64,000 bases of DNA from JABCPO02 sp052174015 (GTDB lineage: Bacteria; Bacillota; Clostridia; TANB77; CAG-508). Positions within the stretch are counted from its first letter, which is position 1. Each line of letters opens with the position of its first letter. The translations under genes and the position numbers were made by a program. Below, one piece after another: positions 34,984 through 42,817 of the stretch. A model generated the notes under the pieces. It was not told the DNA's origin, did no database searches, and was given only the letters and a program-made list of their open reading frames with translations. The stretch spans positions 1-64,000 of the forward strand of contig JBQMXM010000004.1 of NCBI GenBank assembly GCA_052174015.1, written 5' to 3'.

Positions 34984-35016
34984 AAAGTATAGATGTTGTA
35001 AAGACATCTATACTTT
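34984..35016 (-). terminator. Hairpin after rlmH
   Basis: A 13-bp stem (AAAGTATAGATGT/ACATCTATACTTT) with a short loop, 59 nt past the rlmH stop. The following T-run is poor (ATGTT), so termination may be weak. Confidence 0.65.
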
Positions 35017-35074
35017 AATTTACAGTTATTTATTATATATTATTTATTTTGTTTTTAAATTTTTATTTTAAAAA

Positions 35075-35554
35075 TCATTTATGATATGTTTCATTATTTA
35101 ATATTTTGAATCCCCTATAAATTTGTTCTAGTAATACTACTCTCATTAATTGATGTGGTAATGTTATTCTACCAAAAGATATCATCTTATTAGATTCTTT
35201 TTTTAATCTTTCCATTATTCCTAGTGAACCACCAATTATATAGACTATTTCTGAATATCCATTTATAGATATATCATTAATGTCTTTGGCTATTTCTTCA
35301 GATGTTACAAGCTTTCCTTCTATTGCTAATGAAATTATATATTCTTTTCCTTTTATGTGTTTTAAAATTTTACTCGCTTCTTTTTTAAGTATTTGTTCTT
35401 TTTCTTTTTGTTTTGCATTTTCTGGTATTTTTTCATCTTGCACTTCTATTATTTCTACCTTAGAATATTTGTTAATTCTTTTAGTATATTCTTTAATTGC
35501 ACTTTTCAAATATTCTTCTTTTAGTTTACCAACTGTAATTATTTTAATTTTCAA
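35075..35554 (-). CDS. rlmH: 23S rRNA (pseudouridine1915-N3)-methyltransferase RlmH
   Basis: RlmH methylates pseudouridine 1915 in helix 69 of 23S rRNA on assembled ribosomes. The 159-residue protein is full length and of the SPOUT knot type, with IIGGSLG in the S-adenosylmethionine site and the C-terminal LPHQLMRVVLLEQIYR followed by YHK. The start codon is TTG, fixed by an AGAGG site and by the conserved KIKIITVGKLKE start. It follows the TPR gene by 21 nt. Confidence 0.95.
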   Translation of the reverse strand: MKIKIITVGKLKEEYLKSAIKEYTKRINKYSKVEIIEVQDEKIPENAKQKEKEQILKKEASKILKHIKGKEYIISLAIEGKLVTSEEIAKDINDISINGYSEIVYIIGGSLGIMERLKKESNKMISFGRITLPHQLMRVVLLEQIYRGFKILNNETYHK

Positions 35555-35575
35555 TTATTACCTCTATATAGCTAT

Positions 35576-36853
35576 TTATAGTTTAATATTATCTATGTTT
35601 TCTTCTATAAACTTATTTGTTTTTTCAAACTTAGTTTCCATTTCTTCAATGCTCTTGTTTTCATCATTAACTCTAATTATTTCTTGCATTATTAATTGAG
35701 TTTTATGTTTTTTATCATTTTCGTCTAATGATAATGATAATTCTAGTACATCTTCTAAGCTATTTATCATTTCTGATACTTTTGCACTTAATTCTACTCT
35801 TTGTTTTTTTACTAATTGTACTTTAACGACTAAATCTTCTTTTAAGTCTTTAAATAATTCGTTTTGATTTATTTTATCTAACATTTCTGGATTTATTTCT
35901 AATGCATTATTTAAAGATTCTATAGCTTCTTCTTTCTTATCATTAACTATATATATTTTAGCTAACTGATAATATGCTACATCTGAGATTTCTTTACATT
36001 TTGTTGCTTTTTCTAAATATTTTGTTGCAGTCTTATATTCTTTAAATATCATTAAAAGTTGACCTAAATTCAATAATGCTGCATATCCTCTAACATTTAA
36101 TGAATATGCTTTTTCTAAATATTCTTTAACTCTTGAATAATCATTAAGCAATACTAAATTATATGCAATATTATAGTAATATTCATAATTATCTTTGATA
36201 TATTTTTCGCCTTCTAAATAGTATTTTAATGCTTCTTTAGGTTGTCCAAGTAGTATCAAATTATCACATAGCATAAAATATGCTTTTGTAAAGTCTGGTT
36301 TTAATTTTATTAATCTTTTAAGTAAGTCTACTACTTCTTCTTTCTTATTTATTTCTTGCATTAATATTGTTAATTTAAAAAATGTTTCATAATCTGCTTC
36401 ATCTATTTCAAGTACTTTTACATATTCATTAATAGCTTTCCTTATTCCACCTTCTGCTTCATAAATTTCTCCCATTTTTTTATGTAATATATATGATGAA
36501 TCATTTTTTTCTAAATATCTTTTAATGATATCTTTAGCTTCCTTATTATTTCCAAGCATCTTATTTAAATTATATATATTTATTATAATAAACTCACTAA
36601 AATGTAAATTACTTGCATATTCTACAATTGCAATTATTAATGGGAATATTATTCCAAATATCACAGTAAACACTATAACCCATATAGGTGTTTGTTCAAA
36701 AATTATTGTATATGTTGGTAATAATAATACTCCCACCATATTTATAATTAATGATGTAATATTTATAACATTTTTTCTACCAATTACTTTTTTTAAGTTT
36801 AAATAGAATAATATTATTCCAACTATACTAAATAATAATAATATTAATATCAT
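35576..36853 (-). CDS. Membrane-anchored TPR protein
   Basis: This is a 425-residue protein with two or three membrane helices in the first about 85 residues (ILILLLFSIVGIILFYL at the N-terminus, another pair at about 30-85). About seven tetratricopeptide-type repeats follow (for example ILHKKMGEIYEAEGGIRKAINEYVKVLEID and the LEKA repeats), then a C-terminal coiled coil from about 335. TPR arrays mediate protein contacts, so it is likely a cytoplasmic scaffold tethered to the membrane. The partner is unknown. It lies 24 nt after ychF and 21 nt before rlmH. Confidence 0.8.
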   Translation of the reverse strand: MILILLLFSIVGIILFYLNLKKVIGRKNVINITSLIINMVGVLLLPTYTIIFEQTPIWVIVFTVIFGIIFPLIIAIVEYASNLHFSEFIIINIYNLNKMLGNNKEAKDIIKRYLEKNDSSYILHKKMGEIYEAEGGIRKAINEYVKVLEIDEADYETFFKLTILMQEINKKEEVVDLLKRLIKLKPDFTKAYFMLCDNLILLGQPKEALKYYLEGEKYIKDNYEYYYNIAYNLVLLNDYSRVKEYLEKAYSLNVRGYAALLNLGQLLMIFKEYKTATKYLEKATKCKEISDVAYYQLAKIYIVNDKKEEAIESLNNALEINPEMLDKINQNELFKDLKEDLVVKVQLVKKQRVELSAKVSEMINSLEDVLELSLSLDENDKKHKTQLIMQEIIRVNDENKSIEEMETKFEKTNKFIEENIDNIKL

Positions 36854-36877
36854 ATTTTTCCTTTCTATACATTTTAT

Positions 36878-37963
36878 CTATACATTGAATTTAAAGTCTA
36901 CAATATCTCCTTCTTGCATAATATATTCTTTTCCTTCTAATCTAACTAACCCTTTTTCTCTTGCTTTTTGTATACTTCCATATTTTACTAAATCATCATA
37001 TGATACTATTTCTGCTTTAATAAATCCTCTTTGTATATCTGAATGTATCTTTCCTGCTGCAACTGGTGCTTTAGTTCCTTTTTTAATTGTCCATGCTCTA
37101 ACTTCTACTTCTCCAGCTGTTAAGAATGACATTAATCCTAAAATATCATAGCTTTTGATTATTAATGTATCAAGCCCTGATTCTTTAAGTCCCATTGCTT
37201 CAAGCATTTCTTTCTTTTCATCTTCTTCTAACATAGATATTTCTTCTTCTATTTTAACAGATAATGTAATTACTTCTGCATTTTGTTCTTTTGCATATTC
37301 TTTTACTTTAAGTACATATTCATTTTCTGTTCCTATTTCTGATTCTGATATATTAGCTACATACATTATTGGTTTCATTGTTAGAAATTGTATTTGATTT
37401 ATTAGTTCTAATTCTTCATTACTTAATTCTAAACTTCTAATACTTTTTCCGTTATCTAATGCTAATTCTAATTTTTCTAATACTTTATCTGTTTCTATAT
37501 AGCTTTTATCTGCTTTAATTTGTTTTTTAGCTTTTTCTCTTAATTTTAAAACTGTTTCTAAATCCTTATATATCAATTCTAATTCTATTGTCTCAATATC
37601 TCTAATTGGATCTATTTTACCATCAACGTGTACTATATTATCATCTTCAAAGCATCTTACAACTTCTACAATACTATCTACTTCTCTAATATGTGATAAA
37701 AACTTATTTCCAAGTCCTTCTCCTTTGCTAGCTCCACGTACAAGTCCAGCTATATCTACAAATTCAATATATGTTGGTACTATTTTTTTTGCATTATTTA
37801 TTTTTTGTAATACATTTAATCTTTCATCTGGCACAGCTACAACCCCTACATTTGGTTCTATTGTACAAAATGGATAATTTGCACTTTCTGCTCCTGCTTT
37901 TGTTATTGAATTAAATAATGTTGATTTACCTACATTTGGTAATCCTACTATCCCTATTTTCAT
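36878..37963 (-). CDS. ychF: Ribosome-binding ATPase YchF
   Basis: YchF is an Obg-family P-loop protein that prefers ATP. The 361-residue protein begins with the signature MKIGIVGLPNVGKSTLFNS and has DIAGLVRGASKGEGLGNKFL (family G3 region) and the C-terminal TGS-like domain (EVRAWTIKKGTKAP, ending KEYIMQEGDIVDFKFNV). The length is normal. The ribosome site is AAAGGGG. It starts 10 nt after the mreB-like gene. Confidence 0.96.
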   Translation of the reverse strand: MKIGIVGLPNVGKSTLFNSITKAGAESANYPFCTIEPNVGVVAVPDERLNVLQKINNAKKIVPTYIEFVDIAGLVRGASKGEGLGNKFLSHIREVDSIVEVVRCFEDDNIVHVDGKIDPIRDIETIELELIYKDLETVLKLREKAKKQIKADKSYIETDKVLEKLELALDNGKSIRSLELSNEELELINQIQFLTMKPIMYVANISESEIGTENEYVLKVKEYAKEQNAEVITLSVKIEEEISMLEEDEKKEMLEAMGLKESGLDTLIIKSYDILGLMSFLTAGEVEVRAWTIKKGTKAPVAAGKIHSDIQRGFIKAEIVSYDDLVKYGSIQKAREKGLVRLEGKEYIMQEGDIVDFKFNV

Positions 37964-37973
37964 GTTTTCCCCT

Positions 37974-38990
37974 TTATTCTACTACATTATATTTTTCTTC
38001 TAATACATTTTCTAAATATTCTATACTTTCATATGCTTTATTCATTCCAAGTGCTACTCCAATTAAAGGTTCTTTTGCTAAGTTGAATTTTAATTCTACC
38101 TTTTCACTTAAATATTCATCTATTCCTGAAAGTAATGACATTCCACCTGTTAATAATACTCCATTATTAACTATATCTGTTAATAGGTCTGGTGGGGTTT
38201 GACTTAATACATTTTGAATTTCCTCTGCTAATTCTTCCATTTTAGGTAATATTGCTTTTTGAATTTCTTCACTACTTAATAATACTTTTTTAGGTAATCC
38301 TGTTAATATTTCGCGACCCCTTATTTCCATTGTTTCATTTACATATGCTTTTTTTAATGTTGCTATACTTTTTTTAATTTCTTCTGCTTTCTTTTCAGTT
38401 ATAATTAAATTATGTGTTTTTCTTACATATTTTACAATAATTTGATCTATTGTACTTCCAGATATATGTATACTTTTTGAAATAACTGAACCTCCTAGTG
38501 AAATTACACAAACATCTGTAATACCTTCACCTATATCTACTACTGCATTTCCTTCTGCTTTAAATATATCTATATCATTTCCAAGTGCTGCCGCTATAGG
38601 ACTTTTAATTAAAAACATTTTGCGTGGTCCTACATTAATAATTACATCTATTATTGCTTTTCTTTCTACTTCTGTAATTTGAGCAGGTATTGATACCATA
38701 ATTTTAGGTGAAAATATTCTAGCATTAGATATTTTACGTATATATGTTTTTAATAATTTTTCAGTGATTGTATAATTTGAAACTACTCCTTTTTCAATTG
38801 GATGTATAGTTATAAATTCTTGGGGTGTTTTACCATTCATTTTTTCCGATTCAAATCCAACTGCTAATGTTGTTTGTCTTTTCTTATCTATAGTTATACT
38901 TGTTGGTTCATTAATAATTATTCCTTTTCTTTTAACATATGCTACTAAAGTTTTTGTTCCTAAATCTATCGCTATTTTTTGTCCTACCAT
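37974..38990 (-). CDS. mreB: MreB-like bacterial actin
   Basis: MreB-family actins polymerise at the membrane and guide cell-wall synthesis. The roughly 338-residue protein has phosphate 1 loop AIDLGTKTL, phosphate 2 loop VVDIGEGITDVCVISLGG and the adenosine motif LLTGGMSLLSGID. It is more divergent than usual: TANTLVY is TKTLVAY and GGGTTE is GEGITD. MreB, Mbl and MreBH cannot be told apart. The open frame reaches 39005, but AAAGGA precedes the ATG at 38990 (MVGQKIAID), so I start there. No mreC or mreD is nearby; the promoter is at 39168-39196. Confidence 0.88.
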   Translation of the reverse strand: MVGQKIAIDLGTKTLVAYVKRKGIIINEPTSITIDKKRQTTLAVGFESEKMNGKTPQEFITIHPIEKGVVSNYTITEKLLKTYIRKISNARIFSPKIMVSIPAQITEVERKAIIDVIINVGPRKMFLIKSPIAAALGNDIDIFKAEGNAVVDIGEGITDVCVISLGGSVISKSIHISGSTIDQIIVKYVRKTHNLIITEKKAEEIKKSIATLKKAYVNETMEIRGREILTGLPKKVLLSSEEIQKAILPKMEELAEEIQNVLSQTPPDLLTDIVNNGVLLTGGMSLLSGIDEYLSEKVELKFNLAKEPLIGVALGMNKAYESIEYLENVLEEKYNVVE

Positions 38991-39167
38991 CTTTTTTCCT
39001 TTCATTTATTATTAATTATCATCTTCTATTCTTTTGTAATACATTTGTTAAAGTTTTAAGTTAATCTAAAATTTAAAAAATTAATTAAGAAATTAAATAT
39101 GTTATTAAAACAAGTACATAAAAAAATTAAAAATATATTGTAGATTTAACTATTATTTACAATATAC

Positions 39168-39196
39168 ATTATACCATTTTTACAACTAATTGTAAA
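39168..39196 (-). promoter_or_regulatory. Promoter of the mreB-like gene
   Basis: Minus strand TTTACA (39191-39196), 17-bp spacer, perfect TATAAT (39168-39173). Confidence 0.85.
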
Positions 39197-39224
39197 TTTT
39201 AAAATGTGTATTTTTCTCTATATT

Positions 39225-39240
39225 TGTAGAAAATACAAAC
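39225..39240 (-). promoter_or_regulatory. Repeated 16-base box, copy 3
   Basis: Minus strand GTTTGTATTTTCTACA, 28 nt upstream of the mreB-like -35. It differs from copies 1 and 2 at one base. Confidence 0.7.
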
Positions 39241-39277
39241 AAGAATTTATATATTAGAATATTAAAATATTAAATAT

Positions 39278-39300
39278 AAAAAAGGCTAAAAGCCTTTTTT
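39278..39300 (-). terminator. Strong terminator after metG
   Basis: Ten-base arms (AAAAAAGGCT/AGCCTTTTTT) around a three-base loop, ending in six T on the minus strand. Confidence 0.92.
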
Positions 39301-39353
39301 ATATTTTCATTTTTAGTTCTTTTATTTTTTCTTCTGTCATCTATAATCTCCAA

Positions 39354-40931
39354 TTACATTCTTTGAAATAATGGTTCTATTTTTTCTAATTTTATCTTAT
39401 CTTGTAGTATTATATATTTCCATATATTCTTGTCTATATTTAAATAAGTATTTAATTTTTGACTAGTTTTTGGCATAAATGGTTCTATTAAATTTGAAAT
39501 ATTAGCTATTATTACTGTACAAGTATAAATAGTATTATTAAATTCATCTATATCTTCTTTATATTGTATCCATGGCTTTCTTTCATCATAAAATTTATTA
39601 GCATAATCTAATAATTCAATTATACTTAATGTAGCTTTTCTAAATTCTATGTTTTCTATATAATCTGATATTTCTTTATATTTATCTTTTATATAAGTCT
39701 CTGCTTTTTCATTCATAACTCCTACTGGTATTTCTATTAACCCTTTATAATTTAATGTTCTATTAACAAAATTTCCTAATTTATTTGTTATTTCATTATG
39801 TGTATTTTTATAATCTTCTTCTGAAAAATTTGAGTCTCTATTTTCTGGTCCATTTTTTATTAAATGAAATCTTATAGTTTCTGTATCATAAAGGTCCAAG
39901 GCTTCTAATATTGTTAATCCTATTCCCTTACTTTTTGAAAATTTTTGATCATTAAAATTTAAATATTCTGTTGATACTATTGAATCTGGTAAGTGCATAT
40001 CTTCATTTAATCCTATTAATAATCCTGGAAATATTAAGGTATGAAATACTATATTATCTTTTCCATGTACCATATACATTTTTGTTTTTTTGTTTTGCCA
40101 CCATTCTTTCCAATCAAGATTATTTTTTTCACAATATTTCATTGTAGCAGTTACATATCCAAAAACTGCATCTATCCATACATACATTTTTTTATCTTCA
40201 AATCCTTTAATTGGAATATCAACTCCCCATTCTAAATTTCTTGTAACTGCTCTTTCTTTTAATCCTTCTTTTAAATATTTACTAGTTTCATTTTGAGCAT
40301 TTTTTCTCCAATTTTTAATGTTTTTTTCTACATATGTCTCTACAGCATTTTGCAATTTAGGTAAGTCTAAATATAAGTTTTTATTTGCTTTAGTAATTGT
40401 ATTACTATCACAATCGTTACATATTGCATTCTTTAAATCTTCCTTTGTTGGAACATATCCACAATCACATTGATCGCCTTTTGTTTCATTGCCACAATTT
40501 GTACATATTAATTTTAATTCTCTATCAGCTACAAATTTATTACATTTTGGACAATAGTTATCTTCATCAATTTTTTCAAATATATATCCATTATCATATA
40601 TTTTTTTAAATAGTTCTTTTACTTTTTCTTTATGATATTCATCTTTAGTTTTGGTATATAAGTTATAAGAAAAATTCATATTATTAAAAACTTCTACAAA
40701 CTCTTTATGATATTTTTCTGCTATTTCTTCTGGACTTATTTTTTCTATCTTTGCTCTTTCTGTTATTGGGGTTCCATGACAATCAGTTCCAGATATATAT
40801 ATAACTTCATCATTATTCAATCTATGATATCTAGCTAATACATCTCCTGAAATTAATCCTGCTAAATGTCCTAAATGCAATGAGCTATTTGCATACGGCC
40901 ACGCTCCTCCTATAAGAATTTTTCTATTCAT
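39354..40931 (-). CDS. metG: Methionyl-tRNA synthetase
   Basis: This charges initiator and elongator tRNA-Met. The 525-residue protein is class I: HLGH of the HIGH motif near residue 19 (GAWPYANSSLHLGH) and KFSKSKG for KMSKS. The zinc insertion has four Cys pairs (CPKC, CTNC, CDC, CNDC). It ends after the anticodon helix bundle and lacks the C-terminal tRNA-binding OB domain that many MetRS carry. The ribosome site is AAAGGAG. It has its own promoter and terminator, and no T-box or S-box is seen upstream. Confidence 0.96.
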   Translation of the reverse strand: MNRKILIGGAWPYANSSLHLGHLAGLISGDVLARYHRLNNDEVIYISGTDCHGTPITERAKIEKISPEEIAEKYHKEFVEVFNNMNFSYNLYTKTKDEYHKEKVKELFKKIYDNGYIFEKIDEDNYCPKCNKFVADRELKLICTNCGNETKGDQCDCGYVPTKEDLKNAICNDCDSNTITKANKNLYLDLPKLQNAVETYVEKNIKNWRKNAQNETSKYLKEGLKERAVTRNLEWGVDIPIKGFEDKKMYVWIDAVFGYVTATMKYCEKNNLDWKEWWQNKKTKMYMVHGKDNIVFHTLIFPGLLIGLNEDMHLPDSIVSTEYLNFNDQKFSKSKGIGLTILEALDLYDTETIRFHLIKNGPENRDSNFSEEDYKNTHNEITNKLGNFVNRTLNYKGLIEIPVGVMNEKAETYIKDKYKEISDYIENIEFRKATLSIIELLDYANKFYDERKPWIQYKEDIDEFNNTIYTCTVIIANISNLIEPFMPKTSQKLNTYLNIDKNIWKYIILQDKIKLEKIEPLFQRM

Positions 40932-41000
40932 ACTTTCTCCTTTATATATTTAAATTATATAGTAGATTTAATGTTAAATAACAAATACTAATTATAATTT

Positions 41001-41029
41001 ATATTATCATAATTTTTTTCTGAACACAA
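41001..41029 (-). promoter_or_regulatory. Probable promoter of metG
   Basis: Minus strand TTGTGT (41024-41029), 17-bp spacer, TAATAT (41001-41006). Confidence 0.6.
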
Positions 41030-41059
41030 CTTTACAACTTAAAATAATATACTTTTAAT

Positions 41060-41075
41060 TGTAGAAAATACAAAT
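41060..41075 (-). promoter_or_regulatory. Repeated 16-base box, copy 4
   Basis: Minus strand ATTTGTATTTTCTACA, 30 nt upstream of the metG -35. It matches copy 3 except for the first base. Confidence 0.65.
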
Positions 41076-41144
41076 AATAATTTATAGATTAAAATATACT
41101 TTTAGTTTTATTAATTTATACATTTATACATATATATATTTAAT

Positions 41145-41684
41145 TTATCTTGTTAGTTTGTCTAAAACATGATACATAACTACACTTGCTGCTGTTGATA
41201 CATTTATAGAGTTGCACATACCATATATTGGTAGATGTATACTATAATCTGATGATGCTATAACTTCTTTTTGTACTCCATCATATTCTCTTCCTAATAC
41301 TAAACATACTCCTTTACTACTATTTGGTATATATTTAGTATATGGTATACTTTTGTCAGTTATTTCTACAGATACAATCTCAACTCCTTCTTGTTTAAGT
41401 TTATTAATAATTGTCATTGTATCTTCTACATATTCATATGGTACCCACTTTTCAGCTCCCCTACTACTTTTTTTAATTTTTGCATTTGGTGGAACTTTTG
41501 TTGTACCACACAAATATACTTTTTTAGCTAATATTGCATCTGCAAGTCTAAGTACTGTACCTACATTATGATGTACTTTAAAATTATCTAATACCACATA
41601 TATATTATTTCTAGGTATATTATTAAATTCTTTTCTATCATATTTTAATGTCCTTAATTCTTTTTTACTCAATTGATGTTCCAT
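41145..41684 (-). CDS. TrmH-family tRNA/rRNA 2'-O-methyltransferase
   Basis: This is a 179-residue SPOUT methyltransferase. It has the N-terminal DNFKVHHNVGTVLRLADA (N.GT.R motif 1), LVLGREYDGV (motif 2) and the C-terminal knot LPIYGMCNSINVSTAASVVMYH (motif 3, only partly quoted in order). The short length fits a TrmH-type enzyme acting on the tRNA sugar, but the target nucleotide cannot be read from sequence. The ribosome site is AAAAGGAG. It lies between the MBL protein (69 nt before it) and metG. Confidence 0.85.
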   Translation of the reverse strand: MEHQLSKKELRTLKYDRKEFNNIPRNNIYVVLDNFKVHHNVGTVLRLADAILAKKVYLCGTTKVPPNAKIKKSSRGAEKWVPYEYVEDTMTIINKLKQEGVEIVSVEITDKSIPYTKYIPNSSKGVCLVLGREYDGVQKEVIASSDYSIHLPIYGMCNSINVSTAASVVMYHVLDKLTR

Positions 41685-41753
41685 TACTTCTCCTTTTAAG
41701 GTTGCCTGTTATATTTATTATAATAGCTTAACATTATTTAAGCAAATAATATA

Positions 41754-42794
41754 TTAATTAATATATATTATTTCTCCTTCTCTATCTGTTCTAGATATTT
41801 CAGGTAATAACTGCATTTGTTTTTTCCTTTTTTTATTATTTGTATTTTTAATTATTTCTTCATATCTTTTAAGCACAATCTTACTTGGATGTGAAAAATT
41901 ATTATTTTTTCCACATGATATTACAAACGCAGTTATATTAAATTGTTCTAAAAATTGTATTGTACTAGATGAATTTGAACCATGATGTGCAGATTTTAAT
42001 ATATCTATATTTCTATTATTATTTTGTTGTTTAATATTCTCTACTATTTTATCTTCTGCTATTTTTTCAATATCTCCTGTATATAATATTTTTAAATTTT
42101 TTGATATGTATTTTATTTTAGATTTATACATCATCTTATTAAAATTATCTGTTTGTATAACGTCTTTATTCTTAACTTCATTATATTTATACATATTATT
42201 ATATCTATATCTATATCTATTAATATTAAAATAATTATTACTTTTTAATACTTCTACTAATGCTACAACTGAATTATTATTTAATGAATTTTCTGCTATC
42301 TGTTGTATTTCTGGAAACATTATATCTATCTTAACATATTTGCCAATTTTAAACTTATCACCTTTTTTTACATATATTATTTTAACATTTTTCTTTTTTG
42401 CACTCTCAATTATATTATTGTATTGTTTTGACATCTTTAGCTGTCTTCCAATTATTAAATTTTTAACTTCTAGTTTTTCAATTATATTTTTAGCTCCACC
42501 TGAATGGTCACTATCAAAATGTGATAACATTAAATAGTCTATTTTAGTAATACCTTTTTTTAATAAGTATGGATAAAGTATTTTTTTACCAGCAGGATAT
42601 CTAGGACTTTCTCCTTCTCCACAATCTATAACTATATTCATATTATCTTTTGTAGTTATAACGCTTGAGTCTCCCTGACCTATATCTACAAAAGAAATTG
42701 TATTTCTTTTTAAGTTAAATACTATACTAAATATTTTTAAAACACTGTATATTATTAAAAATATTATTATTATTTTTTTAAATATTTTAAACAA
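41754..42794 (-). CDS. ComEC-type metallo-beta-lactamase-fold hydrolase (stand-alone)
   Basis: This is a 346-residue MBL-fold protein with an N-terminal membrane anchor. It matches the C-terminal domain of ComEC: FVDIGQGDSSVI, then MLSHFDSDHSGG (metal-binding HxDxDH), a mid segment LYTGDIE, and LKSAHHGSNSSST followed by SCGKNNNFSHPS. In ComEC this domain probably degrades the non-transported DNA strand. Here it is a separate gene 23 nt after the ComEC membrane gene, starting with TTG and without a clear ribosome site. The anchor suggests it works outside the membrane next to the channel protein. Confidence 0.85.
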   Translation of the reverse strand: MFKIFKKIIIIFLIIYSVLKIFSIVFNLKRNTISFVDIGQGDSSVITTKDNMNIVIDCGEGESPRYPAGKKILYPYLLKKGITKIDYLMLSHFDSDHSGGAKNIIEKLEVKNLIIGRQLKMSKQYNNIIESAKKKNVKIIYVKKGDKFKIGKYVKIDIMFPEIQQIAENSLNNNSVVALVEVLKSNNYFNINRYRYRYNNMYKYNEVKNKDVIQTDNFNKMMYKSKIKYISKNLKILYTGDIEKIAEDKIVENIKQQNNNRNIDILKSAHHGSNSSSTIQFLEQFNITAFVISCGKNNNFSHPSKIVLKRYEEIIKNTNNKKRKKQMQLLPEISRTDREGEIIYIN

Positions 42795-42817
42795 TTCTAA
42801 ATTTAATATATTTAAAT

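Larger units (their letters stand above)
38991..39353. other. 363-bp intergenic region between metG and the mreB-like gene
   Basis: In minus-strand order this holds: a 13-codon ORF (39299-39340, GGAG site, MTEEKIKELKMKI), the strong metG terminator (39278-39300), the 16-base box (39225-39240), the mreB-like promoter (39168-39196) and a long AT-rich leader of about 160 nt. The mini-ORF sits within the metG mRNA end and is probably not a gene. Confidence 0.6.

Noticed and set aside
39299..39340. 13-codon ORF after metG as a gene
   Set aside because: It overlaps the metG terminator hairpin and is too short to support; likely chance or a remnant of a longer MetRS tail.
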